Below are positions 9,006-18,165 of a stretch of 64,000 bases of DNA, in pieces (position 1 is the first letter of the stretch; every line of letters starts with the position of its first letter). The stretch is from the NCBI GenBank assembly GCA_043497085.1, contig JBIEKI010000008.1, one strand, 5' to 3'. Origin of the DNA: Thalassobacillus sp043497085 (lineage in GTDB: Bacteria > Bacillota > Bacilli > Bacillales > Halobacillaceae). The notes below the pieces were generated by a model, which saw only the letters and a list, made by a program, of their open reading frames with translations, ran no database searches and was not told the origin of the DNA. A program made the position numbers and the translations under genes.

Positions 9006-9093
9006 ATGCAATGTCAACCGCAAACATAGGATTCATCTACGTTCATGCGTATTCACTATCAGTCTTGCCACCATCATCAGACTATTTCTGATT

Positions 9094-9180
9094 TCATTTG
9101 ATGACCTGCTGCGTTTCATCCCATGTTTCGTTGATCCTGCCATTATTCACTTTTCCAAAGACCACGCCTTCAATCTCGGC
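9094..9180 (-). pseudogene. Possible fragment of a SnoaL/NTF2-like gene
   Basis: Directly after the copy-2 microprotein stop, the same frame stays open for 28 codons and reads VVFGKVNNGRINETWDETQ before a TGA. A phrase of the type NGxIxExWDxxQ is common near the end of SnoaL-like proteins. No start, ribosome site or upstream part is present. This is a weak resemblance only. Confidence 0.25.
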
Positions 9181-9321
9181 TTACTTACGCTTTTTCGCAA
9201 AAGACAAAAACTTACCACTACGAGTTTTCGCTGGACTGTTTTTTTCTGGTTTTTCCTTGAACGCCTGGTTCTTTGCATCTTCTTCAAACAGTTCCCGGCC
9301 TTTGGTAAACAGGATCGTCAC
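9181..9321 (-). CDS. 46-aa basic microprotein, copy 2 of a tandem pair
   Basis: Paralog of the gene at 8716-8850. GTG start with AAGGAGG about 10 bases upstream. It begins MTILFTKGRELFEEDAKNQA, identical to copy 1 over the first ten residues and near identical to residue 21. It then has a Lys/Glu/Pro linker and ends in a very basic tail (FAKKRK). The DNA around both starts is also similar, as expected of a tandem duplication. The Arg/Lys-rich tail could bind nucleic acid or a ribosome, but nothing in the sequence proves a role. Confidence 0.72.
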   Translation of the reverse strand: MTILFTKGRELFEEDAKNQAFKEKPEKNSPAKTRSGKFLSFAKKRK

Positions 9322-9635
9322 AGCAGCTCACCCTCCTTTTAAAAATGTATTAGGAGATTCCCATTTTAGACTCAGTTTCAAGTCACTGGGCAATTACCTA
9401 ACCAGGCTTTCATAAAGACTCAAGCACATTTTGAATTTTCAGAAGATTGTAGCTTCAGTTAATTCCAAGTGCTCTATCTTTATGTAATGCAAATTTACCA
9501 CGGTGAGATTGGATAACGCAATCCCAAACTTATAGGTATTTATTACCAGATTGGTGACACATTCCGACAATGGATAAACACATGATTTATTCCCTATATT
9601 TCGGGTAAAGAGAAGTACATAAAGGAGTGGTTACA
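9322..9635 (+). other. Non-coding stretch without recognised features
   Basis: About 310 bases upstream of both the copy-2 microprotein (minus) and the oxidoreductase (plus). I see no convincing promoter pair, repeat or small gene apart from the ribosome sites at the two ends. Confidence 0.5.
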
Positions 9636-10262
9636 ATGACTGAGCTTAAAGCAGTAATCTTGAATGCTTCGTTTAAGACTAGTGAAGAAGAACCTTCCAA
9701 CACGGAAGCACTCTCCAATGAATTAACTGAGGTATTTGATAAAAAAAGGGTAGCCCATGAAACAGTTCGTCTCGCTGATTACTCCATTAAATACGGAGTC
9801 AGTGACGATCTTGGGGAAGGCGATGAATGGCCGGAGATATTTGAGAAAATTAAGGAAGCCGATATCCTTGTACTTGCTACCCCGGTATGGGCAGGAGAAA
9901 AAAGCAGTCTAGCTAAACTTGCTATTGAACGTATAAATGGAGGTGCCTCCATTACCAATGAAAAAGGACAATCGATTTATTATAACAAGGTAGCAGGAAC
10001 AGTAGTGACAGGTAATGAAGATGGCGCTAAAAAAGCAGCAGGCTCCATTCTTTTCACGCTGTCCCACTTCGGCTTTAATATACCACCTAATGCAGATGCC
10101 TACTGGGTCGGTGAAGCAGGACCAGGACCGTCCTACATTGAAGCAAACGGCATTGAAAATGACTTCACCCGGAATAATGTTACAATGGAAGCTTATAACC
10201 TGATTCATTTAGCGCGGATATTAAAACAGAATCCAATTCCAGCAGAAGGAAACGTGATGTGA
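9636..10262 (+). CDS. Flavodoxin-like NAD(P)H-dependent oxidoreductase
   Basis: A 208-residue protein of the flavodoxin-like fold used by NADPH-dependent FMN reductases and quinone reductases. The N-terminus AVILNASF followed by a Ser/Asn/Thr-rich loop is the phosphate-binding site for FMN; ILVLATPVWAGEKSS near residue 80 is the second flavin loop, and VVTGNEDG the third. The ATG at 9636 has AAAGGAG upstream and is preferred over the GTG at 9627. A perfect terminator follows. It is a monocistronic gene; the physiological acceptor is unknown. Confidence 0.85.
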   Translation: MTELKAVILNASFKTSEEEPSNTEALSNELTEVFDKKRVAHETVRLADYSIKYGVSDDLGEGDEWPEIFEKIKEADILVLATPVWAGEKSSLAKLAIERINGGASITNEKGQSIYYNKVAGTVVTGNEDGAKKAAGSILFTLSHFGFNIPPNADAYWVGEAGPGPSYIEANGIENDFTRNNVTMEAYNLIHLARILKQNPIPAEGNVM

Positions 10263-10272
10263 GATTCATACA

Positions 10273-10307
10273 CAAAACACTTGGCTAGCAAACCAAGTGT
10301 TTTTTTC
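10273..10307 (+). terminator. Terminator after the oxidoreductase
   Basis: AAAACACTTGG pairs with CCAAGTGTTTT, followed by further T. Confidence 0.88.
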
Positions 10308-10412
10308 TTCCTATTCAATTAATCACGAGAATTTCATGAGCGTTATGGTGTTTGGAAAACGGATCGCTTTTCGTGGTATGGGGTGAGCATTCTAAAAATC
10401 TCCAAACTCCTA

Positions 10413-11552
10413 TCAAATTCGACGTGTTTTCCAGAGTCGCATAATTTGTTCTGTTGTCTGGGTGATTTGCTGTGCGGCAATTTTAGGGTTCATAGCATCT
10501 TCGAGACTTCTCGGGCCAGTCTGAATCGAGAAGACAGCGTCAATCATGTCATGAAGCTCGGATATATCTTCACCCACTGTTCCTGCAATGGCAATCACCG
10601 GCTTCCCGTGTTTTTTCGCCATCCTGGCTACATTTACAGGAACTTTTCCGTATAACGATTGGGCATCGAGACTGCCTTCCCCAGTGATGACTAAGTTGCT
10701 GGAGCTGATTTTCTCTTCCAATCCGGTAAGTGCTGCAATTATATCAAAACCAGACTTCAATTCTGCACCCAATACACCGGCAAGCGCACCTCCAAGCCCC
10801 CCGGCAGCACCTGAACCCGGAATATGCTGGACATCATGCCCATATTTTTCCTGTATCGATTTCGCAAACTGCTGAAGGCCTTTATCGAGTTCAGGTATCT
10901 GTTCCTCTGCAGCGCCTTTTTGAGGGCCATAAATATAGGCGGCACCTTTGGGGCCGTAAAATGGATTGGTAACATCGGTAGCAGCTATAAAACGACAGTC
11001 ATCCAGTCCGGCAATTTTGTTTTCATCCTTAATATGAACGACTTCTGTCACGATATTGCGATCGGCTTCAAGTACGTCACCCTGTTCATTCAAAAACTGA
11101 AAGCCCAATGCCTGCAGCATTCCGGTTCCGCCGTCCGTTGTCGCACTGCCCCCCAAGGAGACCATGATGGTACGATATCCACGCTCGACCGCATCTTTTA
11201 TTTGCTCACCCAACCCGTAGGAATTCAGTTCATAAGGATCTGCTGACTGCTTATTAATCAACGGCAGTCCTGTGCTGCGTGCGCACTCTATAAAAGCGAT
11301 CTCCTCACCGTTTTGTTTCAGTGTGATATAACTCGTACTAACGGTTTTCCCTGAGGGACCCGCAACTGTCACAGGGATTTCCTCGACATCCAGGGAAGAT
11401 AATGCCTCAATAGATCCCTCTCCTCCATCAGCCATAGGAACAGAAGAAATTTCAGCATCTAAAGCCATTTTCACACCTGCTTCCGCAGCCTTCCCTACAT
11501 CATAAGCTGACAGCGACCCCTTGAAAGAATCTGGTGCTAACAAAATTTTCAT
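10413..11552 (-). CDS. glxK: Glycerate kinase (GlxK/GarK type)
   Basis: A 379-residue kinase that phosphorylates D-glycerate, giving 2-phosphoglycerate in this family, and so feeds lower glycolysis. It begins MKILLAPDSFKGSLSA, the family N-terminal motif, followed by MADGGEGS near residue 41, VSLGGSATTDGGTGML near 132 and ITGEGSLDAQSLYGK near 290. It is the last gene of the minus-strand operon, 15 bases after the GH13 phosphorylase. Its place explains the pathway: both the GH38 hydrolase and the phosphorylase upstream release glycerate, and this enzyme captures it. The ribosome site before the ATG is weak (AAGAAAG), which may rely on coupled translation. Confidence 0.93.
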   Translation of the reverse strand: MKILLAPDSFKGSLSAYDVGKAAEAGVKMALDAEISSVPMADGGEGSIEALSSLDVEEIPVTVAGPSGKTVSTSYITLKQNGEEIAFIECARSTGLPLINKQSADPYELNSYGLGEQIKDAVERGYRTIMVSLGGSATTDGGTGMLQALGFQFLNEQGDVLEADRNIVTEVVHIKDENKIAGLDDCRFIAATDVTNPFYGPKGAAYIYGPQKGAAEEQIPELDKGLQQFAKSIQEKYGHDVQHIPGSGAAGGLGGALAGVLGAELKSGFDIIAALTGLEEKISSSNLVITGEGSLDAQSLYGKVPVNVARMAKKHGKPVIAIAGTVGEDISELHDMIDAVFSIQTGPRSLEDAMNPKIAAQQITQTTEQIMRLWKTRRI

Positions 11553-11567
11553 ACTATCACTACTTTC

Positions 11568-13262
11568 TTAATCCGCAAGTATCCATACAAACTCGTAACC
11601 ATCTAAAGTTATTTCTTCCGCAACAGACTGATTATTGAGCAGGTCGTATCCCTGGAATGGAATATTGAATTTCACCGGTTCTTTCGCTGTATTGACTGCG
11701 AAGAATATTTTTTCTCCAGTATCTTCATTATAACGGATTAATGCAAAAACCTGATCCGAAATCTCGATCACTTCCTGTGAAGCATAAGGAGAAAACGCAC
11801 TACGCTGTTTCCGGATATCGATCATCCGCTTCAGGCCGTTAAAGATACCATGTCTCCGGGGGTTTTCTTGTAACTCCCGCTTAATGGTCTGGTACGCTAA
11901 CTTTTCACGGTTGATCCGGCGTGGAATGCCTGATTCTTTCATTCCTTCCGTATCGTTAGAAGACCCTAGCAGGGAGTGATAATAAATCGCCGGCACACCA
12001 ATAAACGATAATAAAATGGCATGTGCTGCCAGCATTTTCTGGATGGCCTCTTCCAGTTCATCATCTTCACCATGATTGATTAAGGCATCGGTATAGTTGA
12101 TGTTCAACTCGTATACGGATTGGCTGCCATCCGGGTTGCTTTTATAAGAAACCTCGCCCCCGTTTTCCAGTACTTTATCCACGAGCATCTGTTTTTCCTC
12201 TTCGGAAAGGATCCCTTCTGTCGGCCTCATGCCAATTCCATCGTGACTGGCTAAAAAGTTGAAGTACGTGGCCTGGTCAGATACTTTCGTTATCGTCTTC
12301 GCCCATTCGGTGAGATGACGGGTATTATGAGTAGTAAAACTGTACAGCACTAATGGTGGCAAAGAGAACTGGTACACCATATTCGCTTCATCTGTCCCGC
12401 TGCCAAAATAACTGATGTTCTCCTTATGAGGCACATTGGTCTCCGTAATGATTTGTACGTTCGGTTTGAAATAGCTGACAATCGTATTCCAAAGCCGGAT
12501 GATTTCATGAGCCTGGGGCAAATGGATGCACGTTGTGCCAGATTCCTTCCAAGTAAAGCCGATAGCGTCGAGACGAATACTTGTTGCGCCTTGATTCAAG
12601 TAATCTAACAGTACATCCGTCATTTCCATTAATGCAGGGAAATGCTTGAAATTGACATCAACCTGGTCTTTACTGAAAGTAGTCCAGGCCGTCTTCATGC
12701 CTGCCTCCCCCTCATATTCATGGAACAAAGGAGACGTACGTGGACGGACTACATTACTCGTATCAATAGTTTCGTCTTCAGGGATGAAAAACCCTTCAAA
12801 ATCGGGGTCGCCTGACAAATATTTTTGAAACCATTCACTGGACTGGGAAATGTGATTCGCTACGAAATCAAACATCATTCGATAGTCACGCGAAAAACTT
12901 CTGATGTTTTCCCAGCTTCCGAGATTTGGATTAATCGCTCGGTAGTCTGTCACCGAAAAACCATCATCGGAGGTGTAAGGAAACATAGGAAGCAAGTGTA
13001 CATCCGTAATGGCTTCACCCGCTTCTTCTTTTAAAAACTGATGAAGGACAGGAAGTGTCGGCCGGTCATTGTCATAAATGCTGTCGCCGTACGTAATTAA
13101 ATAAATATTCTCTTCGGTTAAAGGAGCGGGGGCTCCCCACTCCTTTCCTTCCCATTTCTCGATGAAAGCGCGGAAATCATTGGTATATTCCGGCTGGTAT
13201 TCGTTCTGATAGATCTTTTTTAAATGATCAGTAACCAGTTGAATTAATTGTTCTTTATGCAT
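11568..13262 (-). CDS. GH13 subfamily 18 phosphorylase, probable glucosylglycerate phosphorylase
   Basis: A 564-residue alpha-amylase-fold enzyme of the sucrose phosphorylase group. The nucleophile motif is SIRLDAIGFTWKESGT near residue 235, the acid/base Glu lies in IITETNVPH, and NFLASHDGIGMRP carries the third acidic residue. Members of GH13_18 act by phosphorolysis; several, including the E. coli YcjM group, are known to cleave 2-O-alpha-glucosylglycerate to glucose 1-phosphate and glycerate. The flanking glycerate kinase and mannosylglycerate genes make that substrate more likely than sucrose here, but it is inference. The second Met (13262) is chosen because AAGGAG lies only one base before the first. 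Confidence 0.85.
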   Translation of the reverse strand: MHKEQLIQLVTDHLKKIYQNEYQPEYTNDFRAFIEKWEGKEWGAPAPLTEENIYLITYGDSIYDNDRPTLPVLHQFLKEEAGEAITDVHLLPMFPYTSDDGFSVTDYRAINPNLGSWENIRSFSRDYRMMFDFVANHISQSSEWFQKYLSGDPDFEGFFIPEDETIDTSNVVRPRTSPLFHEYEGEAGMKTAWTTFSKDQVDVNFKHFPALMEMTDVLLDYLNQGATSIRLDAIGFTWKESGTTCIHLPQAHEIIRLWNTIVSYFKPNVQIITETNVPHKENISYFGSGTDEANMVYQFSLPPLVLYSFTTHNTRHLTEWAKTITKVSDQATYFNFLASHDGIGMRPTEGILSEEEKQMLVDKVLENGGEVSYKSNPDGSQSVYELNINYTDALINHGEDDELEEAIQKMLAAHAILLSFIGVPAIYYHSLLGSSNDTEGMKESGIPRRINREKLAYQTIKRELQENPRRHGIFNGLKRMIDIRKQRSAFSPYASQEVIEISDQVFALIRYNEDTGEKIFFAVNTAKEPVKFNIPFQGYDLLNNQSVAEEITLDGYEFVWILAD

Positions 13263-13279
13263 AGCTTGCATGCTCCTTT

Positions 13280-15931
13280 TCAGGATAGTTTGACGGTCTG
13301 ATAAGATTTAGGCGCGATGGCAACCGTTGAAGCAGTTATTTCTCCAACTTTTTCTTCAGCCAGGTCCGTCTTCCGCGGGTTGTCCATGTAGTCGCTTGAC
13401 AATGAGATCGTTTCTTCCTGATCTGTTGGGTTATATAATCGGACAATGATGCCATCATCGTCGTGTGCCTTTTTAACAGCACTGATGAATACGTTTGGAT
13501 TGTCGATAGCAGCAAGTCCATAGCTGTCTGGAAGTTCGTTGACCGGATAAGGAATTTCAAAGCGGTCCAATCGCTCTTCAAACGTATTCAGATCCTGGTT
13601 TTGATACGATACATAGCGCTCATTAAAATGATCGGCTAACCGGAATAATTCTGATGTCTCCACTTTTTCGCCTTCCAAATGGATGGCATAGTCAAATGAC
13701 ATCCTGCCGATCATTTGTGCATCGGGAGTGGTGACTACTTTATTATTGATGCCTGATGCCCGGCCTGGTCTCCAGAGCAGATCATCTCTACCTAGCAAAC
13801 CGACACTACGGAATAACGTCAAGGCCAGCTGATGTGACTCTTCTATCACTTCATACTCCTTGATTCCTTTTGTAAAGGCAGTCAGGTGACCCTGTCCATC
13901 TTCTACACCAGCAAATTGCTCCACCGTATAAATCGGAACTGGTGCCTCTTTATAGCCTTGCTCCCTCCACGTTTCCATCCGCGGGTTTGAAACGGGACGT
14001 TCGATGATACTATAACCCTGATCTCCGAATGATTTCTCTGCATGTTTTACCGGGGTTTGAATTAAAGCGCGAAGGCGATGGTCGATGCTCTGGTTATCAA
14101 CTTCGTGTTGGATCCGGACCAGACCTTCTCCCTTCCGAAGTTCGATGGTGGAATACACAGCCAATGGCGTTTTCACCTGGTTATCTTCACGTTCCTTAAG
14201 GTCAGCAGGAACAGCCGCCTGGTGCATCACCGTCATTTGCTGAACCAGTGGTGATTTTTCAATGGTGATTATTTCGGCTTTATCTAGAATGATAGGTTCT
14301 TCTTTTGGAAGCGGGGAAAAATCATAAGAATCACCCGCGTCCCCTACATTTTCAAATTGCAGGAAGTTCTCCACAGTCAAAGTAGATCGCTTATCATTCA
14401 GGACCAGTTCCCCTTTGTTATTGCACCTCACCTCATATCTATCATTCTCGATTGTTGTACTATTATCCAATTGCATACGTGTAGCATCCGTTCCCTTCTT
14501 CACCTGCAGGGTGGTATAGCCAAGGCCAGGAATTTCAGCCCGCTCAACCAGCACCTGAGAACGGTAGTAGCCAGGGATTTCCACTTCCTTATCACCTTCA
14601 GCTGTGACGACGATTTTCTTTCCGCCACTCAAATACTCTTGCTCGGTAATCGTAACTGCCAGTTCTTGTCCATCTATTGTTTGTAAAATGAAATCTTTAT
14701 CTTTTGTGAAAATAGTCGTTTCTACCGCCCCATGATAATGTTTGAGATTCGTATTGAACAAAACAACAATGTGATCATCATCAAGTTCTCGAGCGATAGC
14801 ATGGGTCAGCTGTTTTTTAATCAGGTTCAACAGCCCATCCGCCTGCCGATTTATTTTTTCCAACCGATGGATAATGTCACGATTGGTATCATCAGAGTTG
14901 CATCCGCCGATACTGTCGTGAGCATGGACATCGAAGAGGTTTTTCCACATGATATCCAGCCATTCCTGCGGGTAACGAAGCCCTAATTGTTTGCCGATAA
15001 CCGCCAGTGGTTCTAATTGGTTGATGATTTTATGTTCGACGAAACTGTTCCATTGCTTGATATCATAACGCTGGGAGCGGATTGTATTATGAATTCGTGA
15101 CCTTTCCGTACCGATCAGTTCACCGGTAATGGTGTGGTCGAAGTCATCTTCCTCCCAGGTATCTTCCATGAATGTTTCATAATCGGACAACACGTATTCA
15201 AACTGCTCATCCTGTGCATTCAACTGTTGAATCGTCTCCGGGAAATGCTCTCGTACCAAAACCTGGTCCCCACCAGCAGGAAGAAGCAGGTTATCTGTAT
15301 CCTTGTTCATTTCCGCTAACTTTTCCAGCATCGGCTGCAGCCGTTCCTGGTGGAAATCTTTCTCCGCATTCAAAAACTTACCTGGGCCATAGCCAAGCGG
15401 GATAAGATTCGCTTTTACCGATTTTCCATCGGGAGATTCCCAGAGAAAATTAGTATTCCCGTTTAATTGATCAGAATAAATACCGCGCTGTAAGACAGCA
15501 TAATCGATTCCGAAGTCACGGAATAGCGCAGGAAGATAGATGTTTTGACCGAAGATATCAGGCAGGTAGCCGACATTCATGCTATGCCCCATTGCCTTCG
15601 TCCCTTTGATGCCATAAAGCAAATTCCTGACCAGTGATTCCTTATGGACCAGCAGGGAATCCGCCTGGGTATACCACGGACCGACAAAAATTCGTTTCTG
15701 CTCGATCAGTCGCTTGAGCCGTTCTTTATTCTCTGGTCTTACTTTCAAATATTCATCGACAATAGACATTTGCGCGTCAAAAACATAGCTGTGATATTCT
15801 TCGTTTTGCTCTAGTAATTCAAGCAAATGGTCAAGGTTTTCAGCTAAAAGGATATTTGAATCTTCTATGGTGAAATACCATTCCCTGTCCCAGTGGGAGT
15901 GGGGAACGACATAGACGCGTTTCTTAGACAT
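13280..15931 (-). CDS. mngB: GH38 alpha-mannosidase, mannosylglycerate hydrolase type (MngB-like)
   Basis: An 883-residue glycoside hydrolase family 38 enzyme. The N-terminus has VVPHSHWDREW, where H11, H13 and D15 match the zinc-binding HxHxDxxW site. GYLPDIFGQNIYLPAL near residue 125 carries the catalytic Asp, and DVHAHDSIGG near residue 335 adds the second zinc His-Asp. C-terminal beta domains follow. Length and neighbours fit E. coli MngB (877 residues), which splits 2-O-(6-phospho-mannosyl)-glycerate delivered by the PTS into mannose 6-phosphate and glycerate. GGAGG lies 7 bases before the ATG. Second gene of the operon. Confidence 0.9.
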   Translation of the reverse strand: MSKKRVYVVPHSHWDREWYFTIEDSNILLAENLDHLLELLEQNEEYHSYVFDAQMSIVDEYLKVRPENKERLKRLIEQKRIFVGPWYTQADSLLVHKESLVRNLLYGIKGTKAMGHSMNVGYLPDIFGQNIYLPALFRDFGIDYAVLQRGIYSDQLNGNTNFLWESPDGKSVKANLIPLGYGPGKFLNAEKDFHQERLQPMLEKLAEMNKDTDNLLLPAGGDQVLVREHFPETIQQLNAQDEQFEYVLSDYETFMEDTWEEDDFDHTITGELIGTERSRIHNTIRSQRYDIKQWNSFVEHKIINQLEPLAVIGKQLGLRYPQEWLDIMWKNLFDVHAHDSIGGCNSDDTNRDIIHRLEKINRQADGLLNLIKKQLTHAIARELDDDHIVVLFNTNLKHYHGAVETTIFTKDKDFILQTIDGQELAVTITEQEYLSGGKKIVVTAEGDKEVEIPGYYRSQVLVERAEIPGLGYTTLQVKKGTDATRMQLDNSTTIENDRYEVRCNNKGELVLNDKRSTLTVENFLQFENVGDAGDSYDFSPLPKEEPIILDKAEIITIEKSPLVQQMTVMHQAAVPADLKEREDNQVKTPLAVYSTIELRKGEGLVRIQHEVDNQSIDHRLRALIQTPVKHAEKSFGDQGYSIIERPVSNPRMETWREQGYKEAPVPIYTVEQFAGVEDGQGHLTAFTKGIKEYEVIEESHQLALTLFRSVGLLGRDDLLWRPGRASGINNKVVTTPDAQMIGRMSFDYAIHLEGEKVETSELFRLADHFNERYVSYQNQDLNTFEERLDRFEIPYPVNELPDSYGLAAIDNPNVFISAVKKAHDDDGIIVRLYNPTDQEETISLSSDYMDNPRKTDLAEEKVGEITASTVAIAPKSYQTVKLS

Positions 15932-15954
15932 AACGAATCCTCCAATATAACAGT

Positions 15955-15991
15955 ATGTTCGCGGACCTTCTTAAAAAGATTCCGCGAACAT
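15955..15991 (-). promoter_or_regulatory. Intercistronic hairpin between the PTS and GH38 genes
   Basis: A perfect stem, ATGTTCGCGGA with TCCGCGAACAT around a 15-base loop, fills the gap between two genes that should be co-transcribed on the minus strand. Its T run lies on the plus-strand side, so it is not an ordinary terminator for the operon. An mRNA-stabilising or processing element is plausible. Confidence 0.6.
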
Positions 15992-15997
15992 GTTTTT

Positions 15998-17980
15998 TTA
16001 TGATGTTACCGTCATACGTCCTCGTTTGATCAGCATATGACGAATTAGAATGTTAGTAAGAGCAATGAATAACGTACCGACAAGCAGACCAATCAGGTAG
16101 GCCCAGATATTTTCGACGAGCGGCCATCCCCAGAATGCTGGAAGTGGCAGCCACTGGACGGCACCTAACAAAACGGCTGTAACTGCACCGAGGATCGCAC
16201 CGATGATATTGATTGGAATGGTGATGAGCGGATTACGCAGCATGAACGGAATAGCTCCCTCACTAATGGCAATAAAGCCAAGCAGGATAGAAGTATTCCC
16301 GGTAACACGCAAGTTCGCATCAAACACCCGGCGTCCTACTACATATTTGTCGAGTACCGTAGCAAGTCCAAGCCCAATCGGCGGGATGACGATTGCCAGA
16401 ACACGTGCAGTAAGCGGGAAGATTTCATCAGCCGCTAAACCGATAGCAATAGCACCTGCTGCTTTGTTGATAGGACCGCCCAAATCAAAAGCAGTAGCTG
16501 CTGCAATAATCGTGGAGAGGACAATTTCTCCAGATTCCTGAGAAGCTTCGATCGTATTGCGCAACATTACATTTAAACCACCAAACACAGGATCGACAAT
16601 ATAGAAATTCAATAAAAAGATAGATAACACACTGATAGCAGGGATGATAAGCATCGGCTTCATCGCCTGGAAGTTTTTATTAAGCTTGATTTTCTGATTT
16701 AAGAACCGTGCGATATAACCTGCAGACAGACCAAGAATTAGGGCCCCAAAGAAACCGGAAGGAATACCTTCTTCAATTCCCCAGAAGCGATAATGGATAC
16801 CTGCAGCAAATAGACCCCCAATAAAACCAGCTACAATTCCAACTCGATCAGCAAGCGCATATGCCGTAAAGGCGGCAAAAATCGGATACATGAACTGGAA
16901 GATCATAAACCCGAATTTATCGAGGTGATGAAGAATTACAAACAGCTCATTATCATGTGTTGCATAGGATATGTCATTGATTTCATTGACCAGCCCAAAT
17001 GGTACGGCGCCAAGCTTGGCGATACCCATCATCAGACCTGCCGCCACAATAACCGGGATCATGTAAGAAATTCCCGTCAGGATCGCCTGCCCCATTTCAG
17101 CGAGCACACCTGTCTTTTTGTTGGATGACTGACTCTCTTCCCCACCAGCACTTTCCTCAGCATTTTCCGCTGCAACAATACCATCTGGATTATTCAGAAC
17201 ACGGTCGATTAGCTCATCGCCTTTTCCTAATGGTTCAGCAACTCTGACCTGGATGTATGGGAGTCCTTGGAATCGTTCTTTCCCTTTTGGAGAGATATCT
17301 GTCGCAAATATGACAGCATCAGCCTGTTTGATCATTGCCGCAGTGTGCTCATCCTCCAGGCCATTCGCTCCCTGTTTCTCGGTAAGGACACGAATACCTT
17401 TCTCTTTCCCCGCCTGCTCTAATGCTTCAGCAGCCATATACGTATGAGCGATACCTGCCGCACAGGCAGTAACCGCCAAAATAGTCTTTTCATAATCGTC
17501 CGGGTCCTGACTCTCTTTTACAGAAACCTGATCCAGCGCGGCTATGAATTGCTCGGAATTCTCTGCAGCCATCAGACGATTATAATAATCCTTGTCCATT
17601 AGGCGTGTACTAAGTTCAGCAAGCAGATTCAAGTGTGTGGAACCTGCCTCCCCTTCCGGAATAGCCAAAAGGAATATCAGTTCAACTTTATTGTTTGGGT
17701 CGATACTTTCCCAATCATCTATTGGTGTGGAAAGCCTGGCGACTGCAAACCCGGCTTTTTTCACAGCTGAGGACTTCCCGTGAGGAATGGCAAGCCCTGC
17801 TTCCATCCCAGTGGCTGACACTTTTTCACGAGCTAAAACGGTTTCAAAATATTCCTCTTTAGAGGTGATATACCCTTGTTCATAAAGGGATTCTACTAAT
17901 GACCAAATCACTTCTTCTTTTGTCGTCTCTTTCACGTCATAACGGATTAATGTTTTTTCCGTCATTTGATTTAATTCCAT
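15998..17980 (-). CDS. mngA: PTS EIIABC, fructose/mannosylglycerate family (MngA-like)
   Basis: A 660-residue fused PTS permease that imports and phosphorylates its sugar. EIIA comes first, with the phosphorylated His67 in GLAIPHGKSS. EIIB follows near residues 160-260 with the active Cys in VTACAAGIAHTYMA. A short Ser/Glu/Gly linker leads to a membrane EIIC of about 8-10 segments from residue 300. Domain order and length match E. coli MngA/HrsA (658 residues). GTG at 17989 is too close to AAGGCGG, so I use the ATG at 17980. Next to the GH38 and glycerate kinase genes, 2-O-alpha-mannosylglycerate is the likely substrate. Confidence 0.9.
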   Translation of the reverse strand: MELNQMTEKTLIRYDVKETTKEEVIWSLVESLYEQGYITSKEEYFETVLAREKVSATGMEAGLAIPHGKSSAVKKAGFAVARLSTPIDDWESIDPNNKVELIFLLAIPEGEAGSTHLNLLAELSTRLMDKDYYNRLMAAENSEQFIAALDQVSVKESQDPDDYEKTILAVTACAAGIAHTYMAAEALEQAGKEKGIRVLTEKQGANGLEDEHTAAMIKQADAVIFATDISPKGKERFQGLPYIQVRVAEPLGKGDELIDRVLNNPDGIVAAENAEESAGGEESQSSNKKTGVLAEMGQAILTGISYMIPVIVAAGLMMGIAKLGAVPFGLVNEINDISYATHDNELFVILHHLDKFGFMIFQFMYPIFAAFTAYALADRVGIVAGFIGGLFAAGIHYRFWGIEEGIPSGFFGALILGLSAGYIARFLNQKIKLNKNFQAMKPMLIIPAISVLSIFLLNFYIVDPVFGGLNVMLRNTIEASQESGEIVLSTIIAAATAFDLGGPINKAAGAIAIGLAADEIFPLTARVLAIVIPPIGLGLATVLDKYVVGRRVFDANLRVTGNTSILLGFIAISEGAIPFMLRNPLITIPINIIGAILGAVTAVLLGAVQWLPLPAFWGWPLVENIWAYLIGLLVGTLFIALTNILIRHMLIKRGRMTVTS

Positions 17981-18002
17981 TTCGCTCACCCGCCTTGTTT
18001 GT

Positions 18003-18016
18003 TGTAAGTGCTTTCA
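18003..18016 (-). promoter_or_regulatory. Candidate CcpA cre site upstream of the PTS gene
   Basis: TGTAAGTGCTTTCA matches the Bacillus cre consensus TGWAANCGNTNWCA at all but one specified base (T for the central C). It lies 14-36 bases ahead of the PTS coding start, a place where CcpA would block transcription when preferred sugars are present. Confidence 0.5.
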
Positions 18017-18060
18017 ATTTCTCTGTAATTCATTTATAACACGGGAAAAGTCCCTATGGT

Positions 18061-18085
18061 TGTACAGGTGATGTACATTTGTACA
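18061..18085. promoter_or_regulatory. Triple TGTACA operator candidate in the divergent promoter region
   Basis: The palindrome TGTACA occurs three times, at 18061, 18072 and 18080, between the divergent PTS operon and the RpiR gene. The last two flank a TT to make one larger symmetric site. Position and symmetry fit an operator for the dimeric or tetrameric RpiR regulator, or for both promoters. Confidence 0.5.
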
Positions 18086-18165
18086 TAATAGAGACAGCAT
18101 TCGATATGATATACTTAAAGAACTAATAATGACAGCTATTATAAGTTCACGAAGGAGCACTAATG

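Noticed and set aside
8896..9342. 148-codon plus-strand open frame
   Set aside because: Covers the reverse of the copy-2 microprotein, which has paralog support and a ribosome site.
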